From NCBI GenBank assembly GCA_963825405.1, contig CAWGTB010000002.1, positions 124,001-188,000 on the forward strand: a DNA stretch of 64,000 bases, in the 5' to 3' direction. The notes under the pieces were generated by a model. The model did not search any database and had not been told where the DNA came from. It saw only the letters and a program-made list of their open reading frames with translations. Positions 36,874-46,015 of the stretch are shown here, piece after piece. Source of the DNA: JACPNO01 sp963825405. GTDB lineage: Bacteria > Acidobacteriota > Terriglobia > Bryobacterales > Bryobacteraceae. Every line of letters starts with the position of its first letter. Position 1 is the stretch's first letter. The position numbers were made by a program, and so were the translations under genes.

Positions 36874-38290
36874 GTGATGGGCACGGCCACTTCCTCCGCC
36901 AAACGGTTATTGCCTTGGCTGGTTGCGGTCGCGTTCTTCATGGAATCGCTCGACACGACCATTCTCAACACTGCCGTGCCGACGATCGCCGAGGCGCTGA
37001 AAGTGGCCCCGCTCAGCATGAAAGCCGTACTCTCCAGCTACACGCTGAGCCTGGCGGTCTTCATTCCGATCAGCGGCTGGATGGCGGATCGCTTCGGCAC
37101 GCGCCGGGTGTTTGCGTCGGCGATCGGCCTGTTCACGCTGGGGTCGTTTCTGTGCGGGATTTCGAGCAACATCCACGTGCTGGTGGCGTGCCGGGTTTTG
37201 CAAGGCTGCGGCGGCGCCATGATGGTGCCGGTCGGGCGGCTCACCATGGTGCGGACGTTTGCCAAATCCGAGCTGATACGGGCGATGAGCTTCGTGGCCA
37301 TTCCCGGCCTGATCGGCCCCATGCTCGGACCCATCGCGGGCGGGCTGATCGTAGGCTATTTTCATTGGCGCGTGATTTTTTTCGTGAACCTGCCGATCGG
37401 CCTGGCCGGTTTGTGGATGGTGTATCTGCATCTGCCGGATTACCGCGAGAAATCCGATCCGCTCGACACGGTCGGCCTGATTCTGTTTGGATCCGGCATC
37501 GCCCTGCTCTCGTATGTGCTCGAAGTTTTCGGTGAACACACGCTGAGCGTGCGCGAGATTCTGAGTCTGCTGGCGATTTCGATCGCGCTGCTCGCCGGCT
37601 ATGGATTTCATGCGGCCAAGACTAAATTTCCTTTGCTGACGCTGAGCCTGTTCCGCCTGCGGACGTTCCGTGCGGCAGTGAACGGCAGCTTTTTCACCCG
37701 CCTGGGCATCGGCGGCATCCCGTTCATTTTGCCGCTGCTTGTATCAGGTTGGTATGGGATTCACGCCGATTCAATCCGGAATGCTCATGATGCCGCAAGC
37801 CTTTGCCGCCATGAGCCTCAAGATGACGATGCCGCGCATTCTTAACCGCTTCGGCTACCGCGGCGTGCTGATTTCGAATACCGTGATTCTCGGCGTGCTC
37901 ATTTTGCTGTTCGCGATCATTGGAGTAGGCACGCCGATCTGGCTGATCGTGGCGCTGGCGTTCTGCTTCGGCTTCTTCAGCTCGCTGCAGTACACCAGCA
38001 TGAACACGCTGGTTTACGCCGATGTCACGGATGCCCAGACCAGCGGCGCCAGTTCCATTGCCAGCACCATGCAGCAGATGTCGATCAGTTTCGGCGTGGC
38101 CGTGGCGTCACTGGCTACCGCGTTCTTCATTCCCGACCGCTTTCACCAGAGCCCGCCGCAGATGATTCACGGCGTCCACGAAGCATTCTTAGTGCTGGGC
38201 GGTTTGACGATTTTGTCCACCGCTATTTTCAGCGAGTTGAAAAGCGGGGACGGCGAAAACGTGAGCCAGCACAAAGTGCTGGAGACGTGA
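36874..38290 (+). CDS. MFS exporter, DHA2 (EmrB/QacA) family (frameshifted)
   Basis: Joined frames give about 472 residues with 13-14 membrane segments. The DHA2 start FFMESLDTTILNTAVPTIAEAL and the loop ISGWMADRFGTRRVFASAI are diagnostic, as are GLIGPMLGPIAGGLI (motif C, drug/proton antiporter) and the TPIQSGMLMMPQAFA segment. The frame changes near 37740 at GTATCAGGTTGG, where the true reading is LLLYQVGMGFTP. Single-base loss is the probable cause. It would expel drugs or small toxic compounds using protons. No EmrA adaptor gene is attached. The stop is just before a long inverted repeat that may end transcription. Confidence 0.88.
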
Positions 38291-38296
38291 GGCGGA

Positions 38297-38377
38297 AACC
38301 GCTCCTTGTGGTCGCGGCTCTGAATCGGCATTCGTAAACCGCAGCACTTAACAGAGCCGCGACCAGAGGGAGCGGTT
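38297..38377. terminator. Long interrupted inverted repeat between convergent genes
   Basis: Left arm AACCGCTCC (38297-38305) and GGTCGCGGCTCTG (38310-38322) pair with CAGAGCCGCGACC (38352-38364) and GGAGCGGTT (38369-38377), separated by a four-base internal mismatch and a 29-base loop. That gives 22 paired bases. It lies exactly between the convergent DHA2 exporter and transglutaminase genes, so it can serve as a bidirectional terminator. The right arm resembles the segment at 1273-1293, which suggests a dispersed repeat family rather than a simple terminator. No T-run follows. Confidence 0.6.
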
Positions 38378-39335
38378 ACTGCTGCTGCTGCTGTTGTTGT
38401 TGCTGCTGAAGGTCGACCGGCTCGTTCTCCGCAGCCACCCATTGCGGCGGCGGGCTGGGCTCAATCTCCATCGGCGGCGCGTCGGATGGCGCCACCTGCA
38501 CTGACACTGTCAGTTCGCTGGCGGCGTTGCCTTTGAAAATTCCGCGCGTTGGCGGCACGTCGGCGTAATCGCGGCCGATGGCGGTGCGGATGTGGCGCTC
38601 GCCGGCGATCAGATTGTTGGTGGGGTCGAAGCCGGTCCAGCCCAGGCCGGGCAGCAGCGCTTCCACCCAGGCGTGCGACGCGCCTTCCGGTGAGCGGTCG
38701 AGATTATCCTCGCTCGGATAGAGGTAGCCGCTGACGTAACGGCACGGAATGCGGGCATGGCGCGCCATGGCGATCATGATGTGAGTGAAATCCTGGCAAA
38801 CGCCCATGCGCGCCTGAATGGCATCGTCGATGGGAGAATCGACGCGGGTGGCTTTAGGCACGTAGTCGAACCAGGAGTAGATAGCCTGGTTCAACTCGCG
38901 CAGAAAGGTGAGCGGGTCATCGCCACGACTCTCCAGATCGAGTTGGCCGATCAGATCCGTAAGCGCCTCCGTGGGCCGCGCGAACTGGCTGGGCATCAAC
39001 ATTTCCCAATAATCGGCGCCGCCGGCGAGGGTCTCGATCTGTGCCCAGGCGTTGTTGTCCAGCCGTTCCGGAATTTCAGGCTGCGTCTGCACTTCGACCA
39101 GGGCTTCGGCCAGAATACGTAGCTGGGTATGCTGTCCCGGCACGTCGAAGTGATGGACGCTGTTGCCCATGTAATCGCGATAAGTGTGCACGGCGGCACG
39201 CGGGTTGACTGTCAATTGAAACGACAGGCAGCGCTGCGGCCCTTCGGTTCGCGGATGCATGCGCGCTTCCATCTGACTCTCGGTGACCGGCGAGTCGTAG
39301 CGAAATCGGGTGAGATGGCGGATGGAATAGAACAT
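38376..39335 (-). CDS. Transglutaminase-like cysteine peptidase-fold protein
   Basis: 319 residues. The N-terminal bacterial transglutaminase-associated beta domain (IRHLTRFRYDSPVTESQME) is followed by the catalytic core with Cys180 (ARMGVCQDFTHIM), His221 (SHAWVEALLPG) and Asp237 (TGFDPTNN). It ends with ten Gln residues, an unusual tail for this family. Proteins of this type act on amide bonds. Its gene follows Alpha-E and circularly permuted ATP-grasp genes at a gap of a few bases; this triad is a recurrent operon for which a peptide-ligating or peptide-trimming pathway has been proposed from comparative genomics. The gene starts at ATG 39335. The stop touches the inverted repeat at 38377. 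Confidence 0.9.
   Translation of the reverse strand: MFYSIRHLTRFRYDSPVTESQMEARMHPRTEGPQRCLSFQLTVNPRAAVHTYRDYMGNSVHHFDVPGQHTQLRILAEALVEVQTQPEIPERLDNNAWAQIETLAGGADYWEMLMPSQFARPTEALTDLIGQLDLESRGDDPLTFLRELNQAIYSWFDYVPKATRVDSPIDDAIQARMGVCQDFTHIMIAMARHARIPCRYVSGYLYPSEDNLDRSPEGASHAWVEALLPGLGWTGFDPTNNLIAGERHIRTAIGRDYADVPPTRGIFKGNAASELTVSVQVAPSDAPPMEIEPSPPPQWVAAENEPVDLQQQQQQQQQQ
38379..38408 (-). repeat. CAG/CAA trinucleotide tract coding poly-Gln
   Basis: Ten consecutive Gln codons (seven CAG, three CAA) directly before the stop of the transglutaminase gene. The mix of CAG and CAA argues for a kept coding tract rather than a recent slippage product, but length may vary between strains. Confidence 0.7.
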
Positions 39336-39341
39336 GAGTCG

Positions 39342-40305
39342 TCAGGCTCCGATGGCCGCGTCAATAGGATACGTGATGTAGGTTCGATGCAGCGCGTTGT
39401 GCACCTGCGCGCACTGGCGCAGCACGGTATCCGAGGTAGGCGTGCAATCCGCCGCTCATAATCTCTTCGATGTGGCCGAAGGCGAGTGTCGCCTGCAGGC
39501 GGCCGGCCACGCGCTCGACCGGCGAGGATTTGCGCATCGACACTTCCCCGCCAATCTGCTTGAGCGCCGTTTCGAGCGCGTCGGCCGAGAAACGGATCGA
39601 ATGCGGAAAGCCGGCGTGCAGCACCAGAAATTCGGCAATGCGGTCTGGACCCAGTTCCGCCGTGTAGGCCTTGCAATACGCTTCGAACGCGGTACAGGAG
39701 CGCAGCAGGGCAATCCATTCGAAATATCCTGAGCCGAAAGTTTGGGAAGAGCGGTGAAACTCGCGGAAGTGCACGCCCACCAGCGTCGACACCGCCACCG
39801 CGCGCTCCAGAAATCGTCCCGCCTGAATGAATTGCCAGCCCTCGCCGTGAGTCATGGTTGCGTCAGTGATCCCCTGGAACATGTGGGCGCCGGCTTTCAT
39901 GGTTTGCAGAAAATCGAGCGGCGCCAGTTCCCAGATCTTGGCGGGGCGGGCTCGTTTTACTTCATGAAACAGGCGGTTGAGCTGCTCCCACATTTCCGAG
40001 CTGATCTGCTCGCGCACCTGGCGCGCATTCTCGCGGGCGGCCGCCACACAAGCCACGATGGAATAGGGGTTGGCGTCGTCATGAATCAGCCTGAGAGCCA
40101 GCTCCTGGGCATCGAGCTCCTGCGATTCGGTCATCTCCACGTTCAGCGAACGCAGCGCGCGCGCCCAGTGAGGGTCGTCGGGGCCTGTGCCGTGCTGGAG
40201 CATCAGGTCGAGCTGTACATCGATGACGCGCGCGGTGTGCTCAGCCCGCTCCAGATAGCGGCTCATCCAATACAAGCTGTCGGCAACACGGGAAAGCATG
40301 GCCAT
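39342..40305 (-). CDS. Alpha-E domain protein (frameshift near the 3' end)
   Basis: About 320 residues, all-helical Alpha-E (DUF403) family: MLSRVADSLYWMSRYLERAEHTARVI at the start (in two pieces), FLERAVAVSTLVGVHF, and FGHIEEIMSGGLHAYL near the end. An extra G near 39435 (CTCGGATACC) pushes the frame to an early end at 39361; without it the protein ends RTYITYPIDAAIGA at 39342, six bases before the transglutaminase start, which matches the usual family C-terminus. Its ATG directly follows the TAA of the ATP-grasp gene. The family works together with the permuted ATP-grasp protein, possibly as a substrate or scaffold component; its activity is not known. Confidence 0.88.
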
Positions 40306-41771
40306 TTAGTGCAGCACCCAGGTATCCTTGCTGCCGCCGCCTTGCGACGAGTTCACCACGAGCGATCCTTTGCGCAGGGCCACGCGAGTGAGCCCGCCCG
40401 GCACTACGGTGACTTTATCGCCAAACAGAATGTACGGACGCAGGTCGACGTGGCGCGGCTCTACGTTCCCATCGATGAGGCAGGGCGCGCGGGAGAACCG
40501 GATGGTGGGCTGGGCGATGTAGTTCCGGGGGTCGGCCGACACCCGCCGGCGGAATTCGTCTCTCTGCTCCGCCGTGCTCTGTGGGCCGATCAACATGCCA
40601 TATCCGCCGGATTCGCCCACCGCCTTGATCACGTAGTCTTCGATGCGGCCTAGCACGTGCTGCCGCGCCGTGGGATCGGACATTAGAAACGTTTCCACGT
40701 TGTTGAGCACCGGATCTTCGCCGAGGTAATAGCGGATGATCGCGGGTACGTAGGCGTAGATCGCTTTGTCGTCGGCCACCCCGGTGCCCAGCGCGTTGGC
40801 CATGCTGACGTTGCCGGCGCGATAGGCGTTGAACAGACCGGGCACGCCCAGGATGGAATCGGAACGGAACGCCAGCGGGTCGATGAAGTCGTCGTCAATG
40901 CGGCGGTAAATGACGTCGACGCGGCGCAGCCCGGCTGTGGTGCGCATGTAAACGAAATTGTCGTGGACCACCAGATCGCGGCCTTCCACCAGCTCGATGC
41001 CCATCTGACGGCCTAGAAACGCGTGCTCAAAATAGGCGGAGTTGTAGACGCCCGGGTGTCAGCAGCGACGATCGTCGGCTCTGAGGAAGCCTGGGGTGCG
41101 AGCGCCCGCAGCGTGGCCAGCAAGGCCTGGCTGTACTGTTCGATGGGCTGCACGCCGCATTTACGAAACAGCACCGGGAAGATGCGCTTCATCACTTCAC
41201 GGCTGACCAGCATGTAGGAAACGCCGCTGGGAACGCGCAGATTGTCTTCGAGCACCACGAATTCACCCGAGGGCATGCGAATCAGGTCCGTGCCTACCAC
41301 GGTGACGTAAGCGTCTTTGCGGACATAAAAACTCCGCATTTGCCGCCGGAAATGTTTACAGCTATAAACGATTTCCCGCGGCACCACGCCGTCGTTGAGG
41401 ATGCGGCCCTCGTGATAGACGTCCTTTAGGAACATATTGAGGGCAGTGATGCGCTGGACCAGGCCGCGCTCGATGTGTGACCATTCGCCGCTGGTTAAAA
41501 TGCGCGGCAGCAGATCGTTGGGAAAAATGCGCTCGGTGCCTTCCTCGCGTCCATACACGGTGAAAGTGATGCCCTGATGGAGGAAGGAAAGATCGGCAAC
41601 CTGCTGGCGCCGCCGCATCTCCTCGGCCGGCAGTTCCAGCAGGGACTGATACAGATGCTCGTAATGCGGACGGATGGCTCCCGCCGAGTCCACCATCTCG
41701 TCGTGGGCGTGATCGAGTTCGTATTGTTGAAACGGAGCTGGGAGCGCGCTTTGCCGCTCGGTGGCCGCCAT
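40306..41771 (-). CDS. Circularly permuted ATP-grasp protein (frameshifted)
   Basis: About 488 residues when joined. N-terminal: DEMVDSAGAIRPHYEHLYQSL, GITFTVYGREEGTERIFPNDLLPR. Middle: ALNMFLKDVYHEGRILNDG, DLIRMPSGEFVVLEDNLRVPSG with the acidic metal-binding residues. C-terminal: YAYVPAIIRYYLGEDPVLNNV and PQSTAEQRDEFRRRVSADP. Near 41050 two extra G bases (GTCGCTG and CCCGGGCG) shift the frame; corrected, it reads TIVLLTPGVYNSAYFEHAFLG. It is predicted to be an ATP-dependent carboxylate-amine ligase making an isopeptide or peptide bond. It heads the operon with Alpha-E and transglutaminase genes. Confidence 0.88.
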
Positions 41772-41902
41772 AAGAGCTTCCTCGTCAGCAGGTCCTTCGA
41801 ACGGGGAAGGGCTAATTCAGAGGAAGACAGTGTAGCACTTTCGACTGGGACGGCGAGTGGTTATCCACCTGCTTGTAGAGACGGCGAGGGAACTGAACAG
41901 AC

Positions 41903-42184
41903 ATGCGGCGTTTTCTAATACTTAGCGGATTGATGGCGAGCTTCGCTTTGATGGCCCCGGTAGTGATGACCGCGGATGACCATCATGACAAGCGTTACTA
42001 CGACAAGCACCACAAGGACTATCATCAGTGGAACGAAGGCGAAGATCATGCCTACCGCATCTATTTGGGGGAACAGCATCAGGAGTATCGGGAGTTTCAC
42101 CAGATCAAACCTGTACGCCAGCAGGAATACTTCAGATGGCGTCATGAACACCCGGATTCGTCTTTCAAAGTCGAGATTCGATAA
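41903..42184 (+). CDS. Small secreted His/Tyr-rich protein
   Basis: 93 residues with signal peptide MRRFLILSGLMASFALMAPV. The mature part is rich in His, Tyr, Asp and Glu (DHHDKRYYDKHHKDYHQW, then HAYRIYLGEQHQEYREFHQ, ending YFRWRHEHPD). There is a loose repeat of aromatic and His residues. I recall similar short proteins in other Acidobacteria but no function. It may bind metals in the periplasm; the next gene is a metallothionein, which would fit a shared metal response. The AT-poor 130-base gap upstream separates it from the divergent ATP-grasp operon. Confidence 0.6.
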   Translation: MRRFLILSGLMASFALMAPVVMTADDHHDKRYYDKHHKDYHQWNEGEDHAYRIYLGEQHQEYREFHQIKPVRQQEYFRWRHEHPDSSFKVEIR

Positions 42185-42252
42185 GCCCGGAATCATGCAA
42201 AATCTGCACGATACCAGCACGTTCTGCGTGACAGAACAGGTAAGGAGAACAT

Positions 42253-42426
42253 ATGGAAAACACAAAAATTGAAAAGTGCGCGCATCCAGGGTGCAACTGC
42301 CCGGTCCAACCCGGAAAGAAGCATTGCAGCGATTATTGCGAGAGCCTCGGCGATGAGCCGTCCATCGCCTGCGAGTGTCACCATGCAACGTGTACCAGCA
42401 GTGCCTTAGCGGGTACGGCGGGTTAG
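42253..42426 (+). CDS. Bacterial metallothionein (SmtA/BmtA-like)
   Basis: A 57-residue gene. The protein has Cys at 9, 14, 16, 25, 29, 40, 42 and 47 with His at 11, 24, 43 and 44. The order CAHPGCNC, KHCSDYCES, then IACECHHATC matches the prokaryotic metallothionein family, in which nine or so Cys and His ligands hold Zn, Cd or Cu in the cytoplasm. Start ATG 42253 is preceded by AAGGAG at ideal spacing. A six-base inverted repeat (GTTCTG at 42221-42226, CAGAAC at 42232-42237) just upstream could be an operator. It ends three bases from the convergent AsmA gene. The small size and clear ribosome site make this a firm call despite the lack of a linked smtB regulator. Confidence 0.85.
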   Translation: MENTKIEKCAHPGCNCPVQPGKKHCSDYCESLGDEPSIACECHHATCTSSALAGTAG

Positions 42427-42429
42427 CGG

Positions 42430-44046
42430 CTAGTTCTTCTTTTTCCCGCCCAACAACCCGCTGACTACTCCGCCTGCGGCCTTACCCACATTGCCACCGA
42501 GGCCTTTGATTTCCTCGGTGGCGATGCCTGCGATGTTGGGTTTGATCACCGGTTCGGCACACGTACCTTCGACATCGAAGGGAATCGGCTTGTTTCCGAT
42601 TACGGCCAAAAGGCCGGAGGCGTGGACGACCGCGCTCATCTTAAAATTCAGGGCGTTGGCTGGACTGACGGTGCCCGCCCCGCTCAGTTCGCCGATTGCT
42701 GGTAGCACCAGTTTCATATCCTGCGTGCTCAAGCCTTCAGGCGCTGCCCGCAGATTGGTTCTAAGAACCTGAATCTCCATATCCGGCCCACCTTTGATTC
42801 CCGCCAATTTCTCAATCGATGACATCTTTTTGGTGATATCGAAACCAACCAGCCGCGTGTTGTTGAGAGCCAGCGAGCCCGTTGTCACCACGCGATCCGC
42901 CGGACCTTGCATCGAAAAATTAGCGCTCACGCTTCCGCCTTTCAGCGAAGTCCCGGCGGGCAGCACAACACCCACGGCAGGCATCAATCCTTCCAACTCC
43001 TGTACGGCCATTTCGGGGCCGGCGAGTTGGAGATTCACCACCATCGATTCACCCTGCTCGGCATAGGTTCCCGTGAGATGCGCCACGGCGGCGCCGATGT
43101 GGATATCTCCCTGATGCACGACGCCGGCGTGTTTTCGCAGATCGTGTTGCACGGAGAAATCCATCTCGACCGGGCGAGTGGCGGGACTGCCGTTCCTGGC
43201 AAGCTTCAGTTTTTCGGCTTTGAGCCTGGCTTGGAGACGCATGGTGACGCCGTCGGATTCGCCGCTGCCGTCAAAGGAGGCGATGCCGCCGAGATGCGGC
43301 GCGACATCGGTGACCCCGGAGCCCGCCAGATCCAGCTGCGTCACTTTCAGGCCGACCTTCAACGGCGTCATGGCGGAATCCGTCGGATTGATCGGACCGG
43401 CTGTTCCATCCAGCTTGATCGCGCCACCGCCACGCACCTGCGCGGCGAGCGAAAAGGGGAATGCGGAAGCGCTGGAAAAATCACGGACTTCCATGTTTAA
43501 CTTCTCTAGCGCCAGAGGCTTCCAGTGGCCCACGGTGCGGCTCAGAGTCACGCGGCCGTCCTTAATTTTTATCAGCTTTACCGAGAGATCGAGCGGCATG
43601 CGCGGCGAGGATGACGGTGGCGCCGGCTGGGCGGGCTTGGCTCCGCGCGCCGCTGCTTTGCCGCCCAAGCTGGAAAAATTCCAATCGCCCGAGGGTGACT
43701 GCACCAGCGCAATTTGCGGCTGGTCGAGAAGCAAATCCGTGACGATCAGTTTGCGCGCGAACAGGAATGGCCAGATTTCCGCGCCGACACGCAGGGATTT
43801 AGCCCGCAGAAATGCAGGCTTGCCGAAAGCCGGGTCTTCGGAGACCGCGAGATCGTTGGCCGTCACTTCACCGGACAAAATGTTGAGGTGCAGATTTCCC
43901 AGAGTCACCTCGCGGCCCATCGCGCGGCTCAACTCCGCCTGCAGCGTCGGCCGGAATTGATCCACGTTAATCACCAACGGCAGGCTCACCAATGCCACGA
44001 TCAATAGCGCGATGGGGATTCCAACCCATTTTGCAACGCGTTTCAT
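42430..44046 (-). CDS. AsmA family protein
   Basis: 538 residues. A single N-terminal membrane anchor (VAKWVGIPIALLIVALVSLPLVI, in two pieces) is followed by the AsmA start FRPTLQAELSRAMGREVTLG. The body is beta-rich with a long repeat-like periplasmic part and ends in a Gly-rich tail VVSGLLGGKKKN. Related to AsmA/YhdP/TamB lipid-bridge proteins, it probably helps to move or place phospholipids between membranes, a role shown for YhdP and TamB and inferred here. Located between the metallothionein gene and an SDR gene; its own start is ATG 44046. No partner gene is apparent. Confidence 0.85.
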   Translation of the reverse strand: MKRVAKWVGIPIALLIVALVSLPLVINVDQFRPTLQAELSRAMGREVTLGNLHLNILSGEVTANDLAVSEDPAFGKPAFLRAKSLRVGAEIWPFLFARKLIVTDLLLDQPQIALVQSPSGDWNFSSLGGKAAARGAKPAQPAPPSSSPRMPLDLSVKLIKIKDGRVTLSRTVGHWKPLALEKLNMEVRDFSSASAFPFSLAAQVRGGGAIKLDGTAGPINPTDSAMTPLKVGLKVTQLDLAGSGVTDVAPHLGGIASFDGSGESDGVTMRLQARLKAEKLKLARNGSPATRPVEMDFSVQHDLRKHAGVVHQGDIHIGAAVAHLTGTYAEQGESMVVNLQLAGPEMAVQELEGLMPAVGVVLPAGTSLKGGSVSANFSMQGPADRVVTTGSLALNNTRLVGFDITKKMSSIEKLAGIKGGPDMEIQVLRTNLRAAPEGLSTQDMKLVLPAIGELSGAGTVSPANALNFKMSAVVHASGLLAVIGNKPIPFDVEGTCAEPVIKPNIAGIATEEIKGLGGNVGKAAGGVVSGLLGGKKKN

Positions 44047-44125
44047 AGAGCACCTCCGGCATCCGTCGAGTATACAACTCGGTGGCGTTTTGCATTCTGT
44101 GCGCCGGACGATGCATCCTACTCAA

Positions 44126-44824
44126 ATGAGTGAATTTGCCAATCAGGTAGTGCTGATCACTGGAGCGAAAGGCGGGCTGGGCAGTAATGTGACTGAAGCG
44201 TTTCTGGCGGCGGAAGCTACCGTCGCGGGAACGTCGCGCCATATTTCGGATGCGGATTTTCCCAATCCGCGTTTCGCCGGCATGGCAGCGGACCTGACCA
44301 GCGCCGATGCCGCACGGCAATTGACTGCTGGCGTGATCCAGCGTTTTCACAGGATCGATGTGCTGGTGCACGTGATGGGGGGATTCGCCGGCGGCCAGTC
44401 CATTGCGGAAACCAGCGACGAAACCTGGGAACGCATGATGAGCATGAACCTGCACTCGGCATTCTATATCTTGCGGGCCGTGATTCCGCACATGCGGCAG
44501 GCGGGGCGCGGGAGAATCATTGCGATCGGCAGCCGCAATGCGGTCGAGCCGGCCGCCAATCTCAGCGCGTACAACGTGTCGAAAGCGGCCCTGGTCTCGC
44601 TCATGCGTACCGCGGCGCTCGAGAACAAGGATCTGGGCATAACCGCCAACGTGATACTGCCGGCGACCATGGACACTGCCGTCAACCGCGCAGCCATGCC
44701 CGGCGCCGACACTGCCCAGTGGGTTCAACCCAAGCAAGTGGCTGACACTGTGATTTTTCTGGCTTCTGCTTCCGGCGCGCAAATCAGCGGCGCCGCGATT
44801 CCGATTTACGGACCACAGCTCTAA
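44126..44824 (+). CDS. SDR family oxidoreductase
   Basis: About 232 residues from ATG 44126 (MSEFANQVVLITGAKGGLG). An in-frame ATG at 44111 is also possible; a longer reading from 44012 overlaps the AsmA coding region and is unlikely. Motifs: TGAKGGLG at 12-19, VHVMGG in place of NNAG, AIGSRNAVEP with the catalytic Ser, and SAYNVSKAAL with Tyr and Lys. The changed NNAG motif places it in a divergent branch of classical SDRs. Substrate unknown. Its stop is followed after one base by the convergent enolase-superfamily gene. Confidence 0.85.
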   Translation: MSEFANQVVLITGAKGGLGSNVTEAFLAAEATVAGTSRHISDADFPNPRFAGMAADLTSADAARQLTAGVIQRFHRIDVLVHVMGGFAGGQSIAETSDETWERMMSMNLHSAFYILRAVIPHMRQAGRGRIIAIGSRNAVEPAANLSAYNVSKAALVSLMRTAALENKDLGITANVILPATMDTAVNRAAMPGADTAQWVQPKQVADTVIFLASASGAQISGAAIPIYGPQL

Positions 44825-44825
44825 A

Positions 44826-46007
44826 TTATTCCGGCGCTTCAAAGCGGCCGGATTCGTCCCAGGTCCATGTGCCGCTGGCGAAGTCGGACTTTGCAAAATG
44901 CGCGAGACGATCGCGATCGATCTCAATGCCCAATCCAGGAGCATCGGGAACGTTCAGCATGCCGTCCGCATTTAGCTTGAACGGATGCACAATCAATTCC
45001 TCCACCAATGGGTTACCGGTGTTGAACTCAACGAACGAGCGTTCCGGCAGCGTCGCGACAAAATGAATATCCGCGGCTACGCCGATCGCCGTGTTCCATC
45101 CGTGCGGCACAATTTCGATGCCATGCGGCTCGGCCAGCCACGCGATCCGTCGCATCTCGGACAGTCCGCCGACTTTGCTGACATCCGGCTGGGCAATGTC
45201 CATAGCGCGTTTGGAAAAGTACGGCGTGAAGGACTGCCGTCGCGTCAACACTTCGCCGTGCGCGATCTTCACCGGAGACGCATCGGTGAGGCGCGCGTAG
45301 CCTTCGAGATCGTCGGGCTGAAGCGGTTCCTCGAACCAGTAGACGGCATAGTCAGCCAGCATGCGGGCGCGTTCCAGCGCGTCTTTGTAGCGGAGATTCC
45401 AGAATGGATCGCTGCCGCCGGCGTCGATCATGATCCGCGTGTCGTCACCCGCGGCGTGGCGCACGATGCGAACCAGTTCCCGATCTTGCGCGAGCGGCTG
45501 GCGGCCAAAAGGATCCCAGCCAACCTTTATGGCCCGGAAACCGCGCGCGAGCATTTCCGCGATGCGCTGCTCCAGCGTTTCGAGCGGGCGAAAAAGAATC
45601 GACCCGTAGACAGGGACCGCGCTGCGATAGCTGCCGCCGAGCAGGCGCGCCACCGGTTGCCCCAACAGTTTGCCCGCGAGATCCCAGAGCGCGAGATTCA
45701 CGGCGCTGATGGCGTGCGTCATCGCGCCGCCCCGGCCCGGCCAGAACGTCAAAGCGTGAAGCTCTTCGGTGATCCGTTCGATATCCAGCGGATTCTTGCC
45801 CACCACAAATCGCTCCAGCCAGTTCAGCGCGCCCACCACCTGGCCCCGCTCGGAATACGCGGCGCCCCATCCGGTAACGCCGTCTTCGCTGCGCAATTCC
45901 AGGAGCACGTGGAATCGCTGGTCGGGCGCGTGGATTTTCCAACTTTGGATTTTCATCGGAAGTGCCCGGCCGCGTAGCGCAGGCAACGCATCAGACAAAT
46001 CTATCAT
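44826..46007 (-). CDS. Enolase-superfamily enzyme, mandelate racemase subgroup
   Basis: 393 residues (or 376 if ATG 45956, MKIQSWKIHAP, is the true start; neither has a strong ribosome site). N-terminal capping domain (GVTGWGAAYSERGQV), then the barrel: AIKVGWDPFGRQ, MIDAGGSD, WFEEPLQPDD and AHGEVL carry the Lys and the three acidic metal ligands; QPDVSKVGG and PHGWNTAIG supply the Asp-His dyad of the mandelate racemase subgroup. Only the first Lys of the K-x-K motif is present. Enzymes of this kind dehydrate or epimerise sugar acids. It is near an SDR, which could be part of a sugar-acid route, but they point toward each other. Confidence 0.87.
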   Translation of the reverse strand: MIDLSDALPALRGRALPMKIQSWKIHAPDQRFHVLLELRSEDGVTGWGAAYSERGQVVGALNWLERFVVGKNPLDIERITEELHALTFWPGRGGAMTHAISAVNLALWDLAGKLLGQPVARLLGGSYRSAVPVYGSILFRPLETLEQRIAEMLARGFRAIKVGWDPFGRQPLAQDRELVRIVRHAAGDDTRIMIDAGGSDPFWNLRYKDALERARMLADYAVYWFEEPLQPDDLEGYARLTDASPVKIAHGEVLTRRQSFTPYFSKRAMDIAQPDVSKVGGLSEMRRIAWLAEPHGIEIVPHGWNTAIGVAADIHFVATLPERSFVEFNTGNPLVEELIVHPFKLNADGMLNVPDAPGLGIEIDRDRLAHFAKSDFASGTWTWDESGRFEAPE

Positions 46008-46015
46008 CGGTTGCG

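Noticed and set aside
38379..38408. CAG tract as an assembly artefact
   Set aside because: The tract mixes CAG and CAA and sits in frame directly before the stop, so it is more likely true coding sequence.
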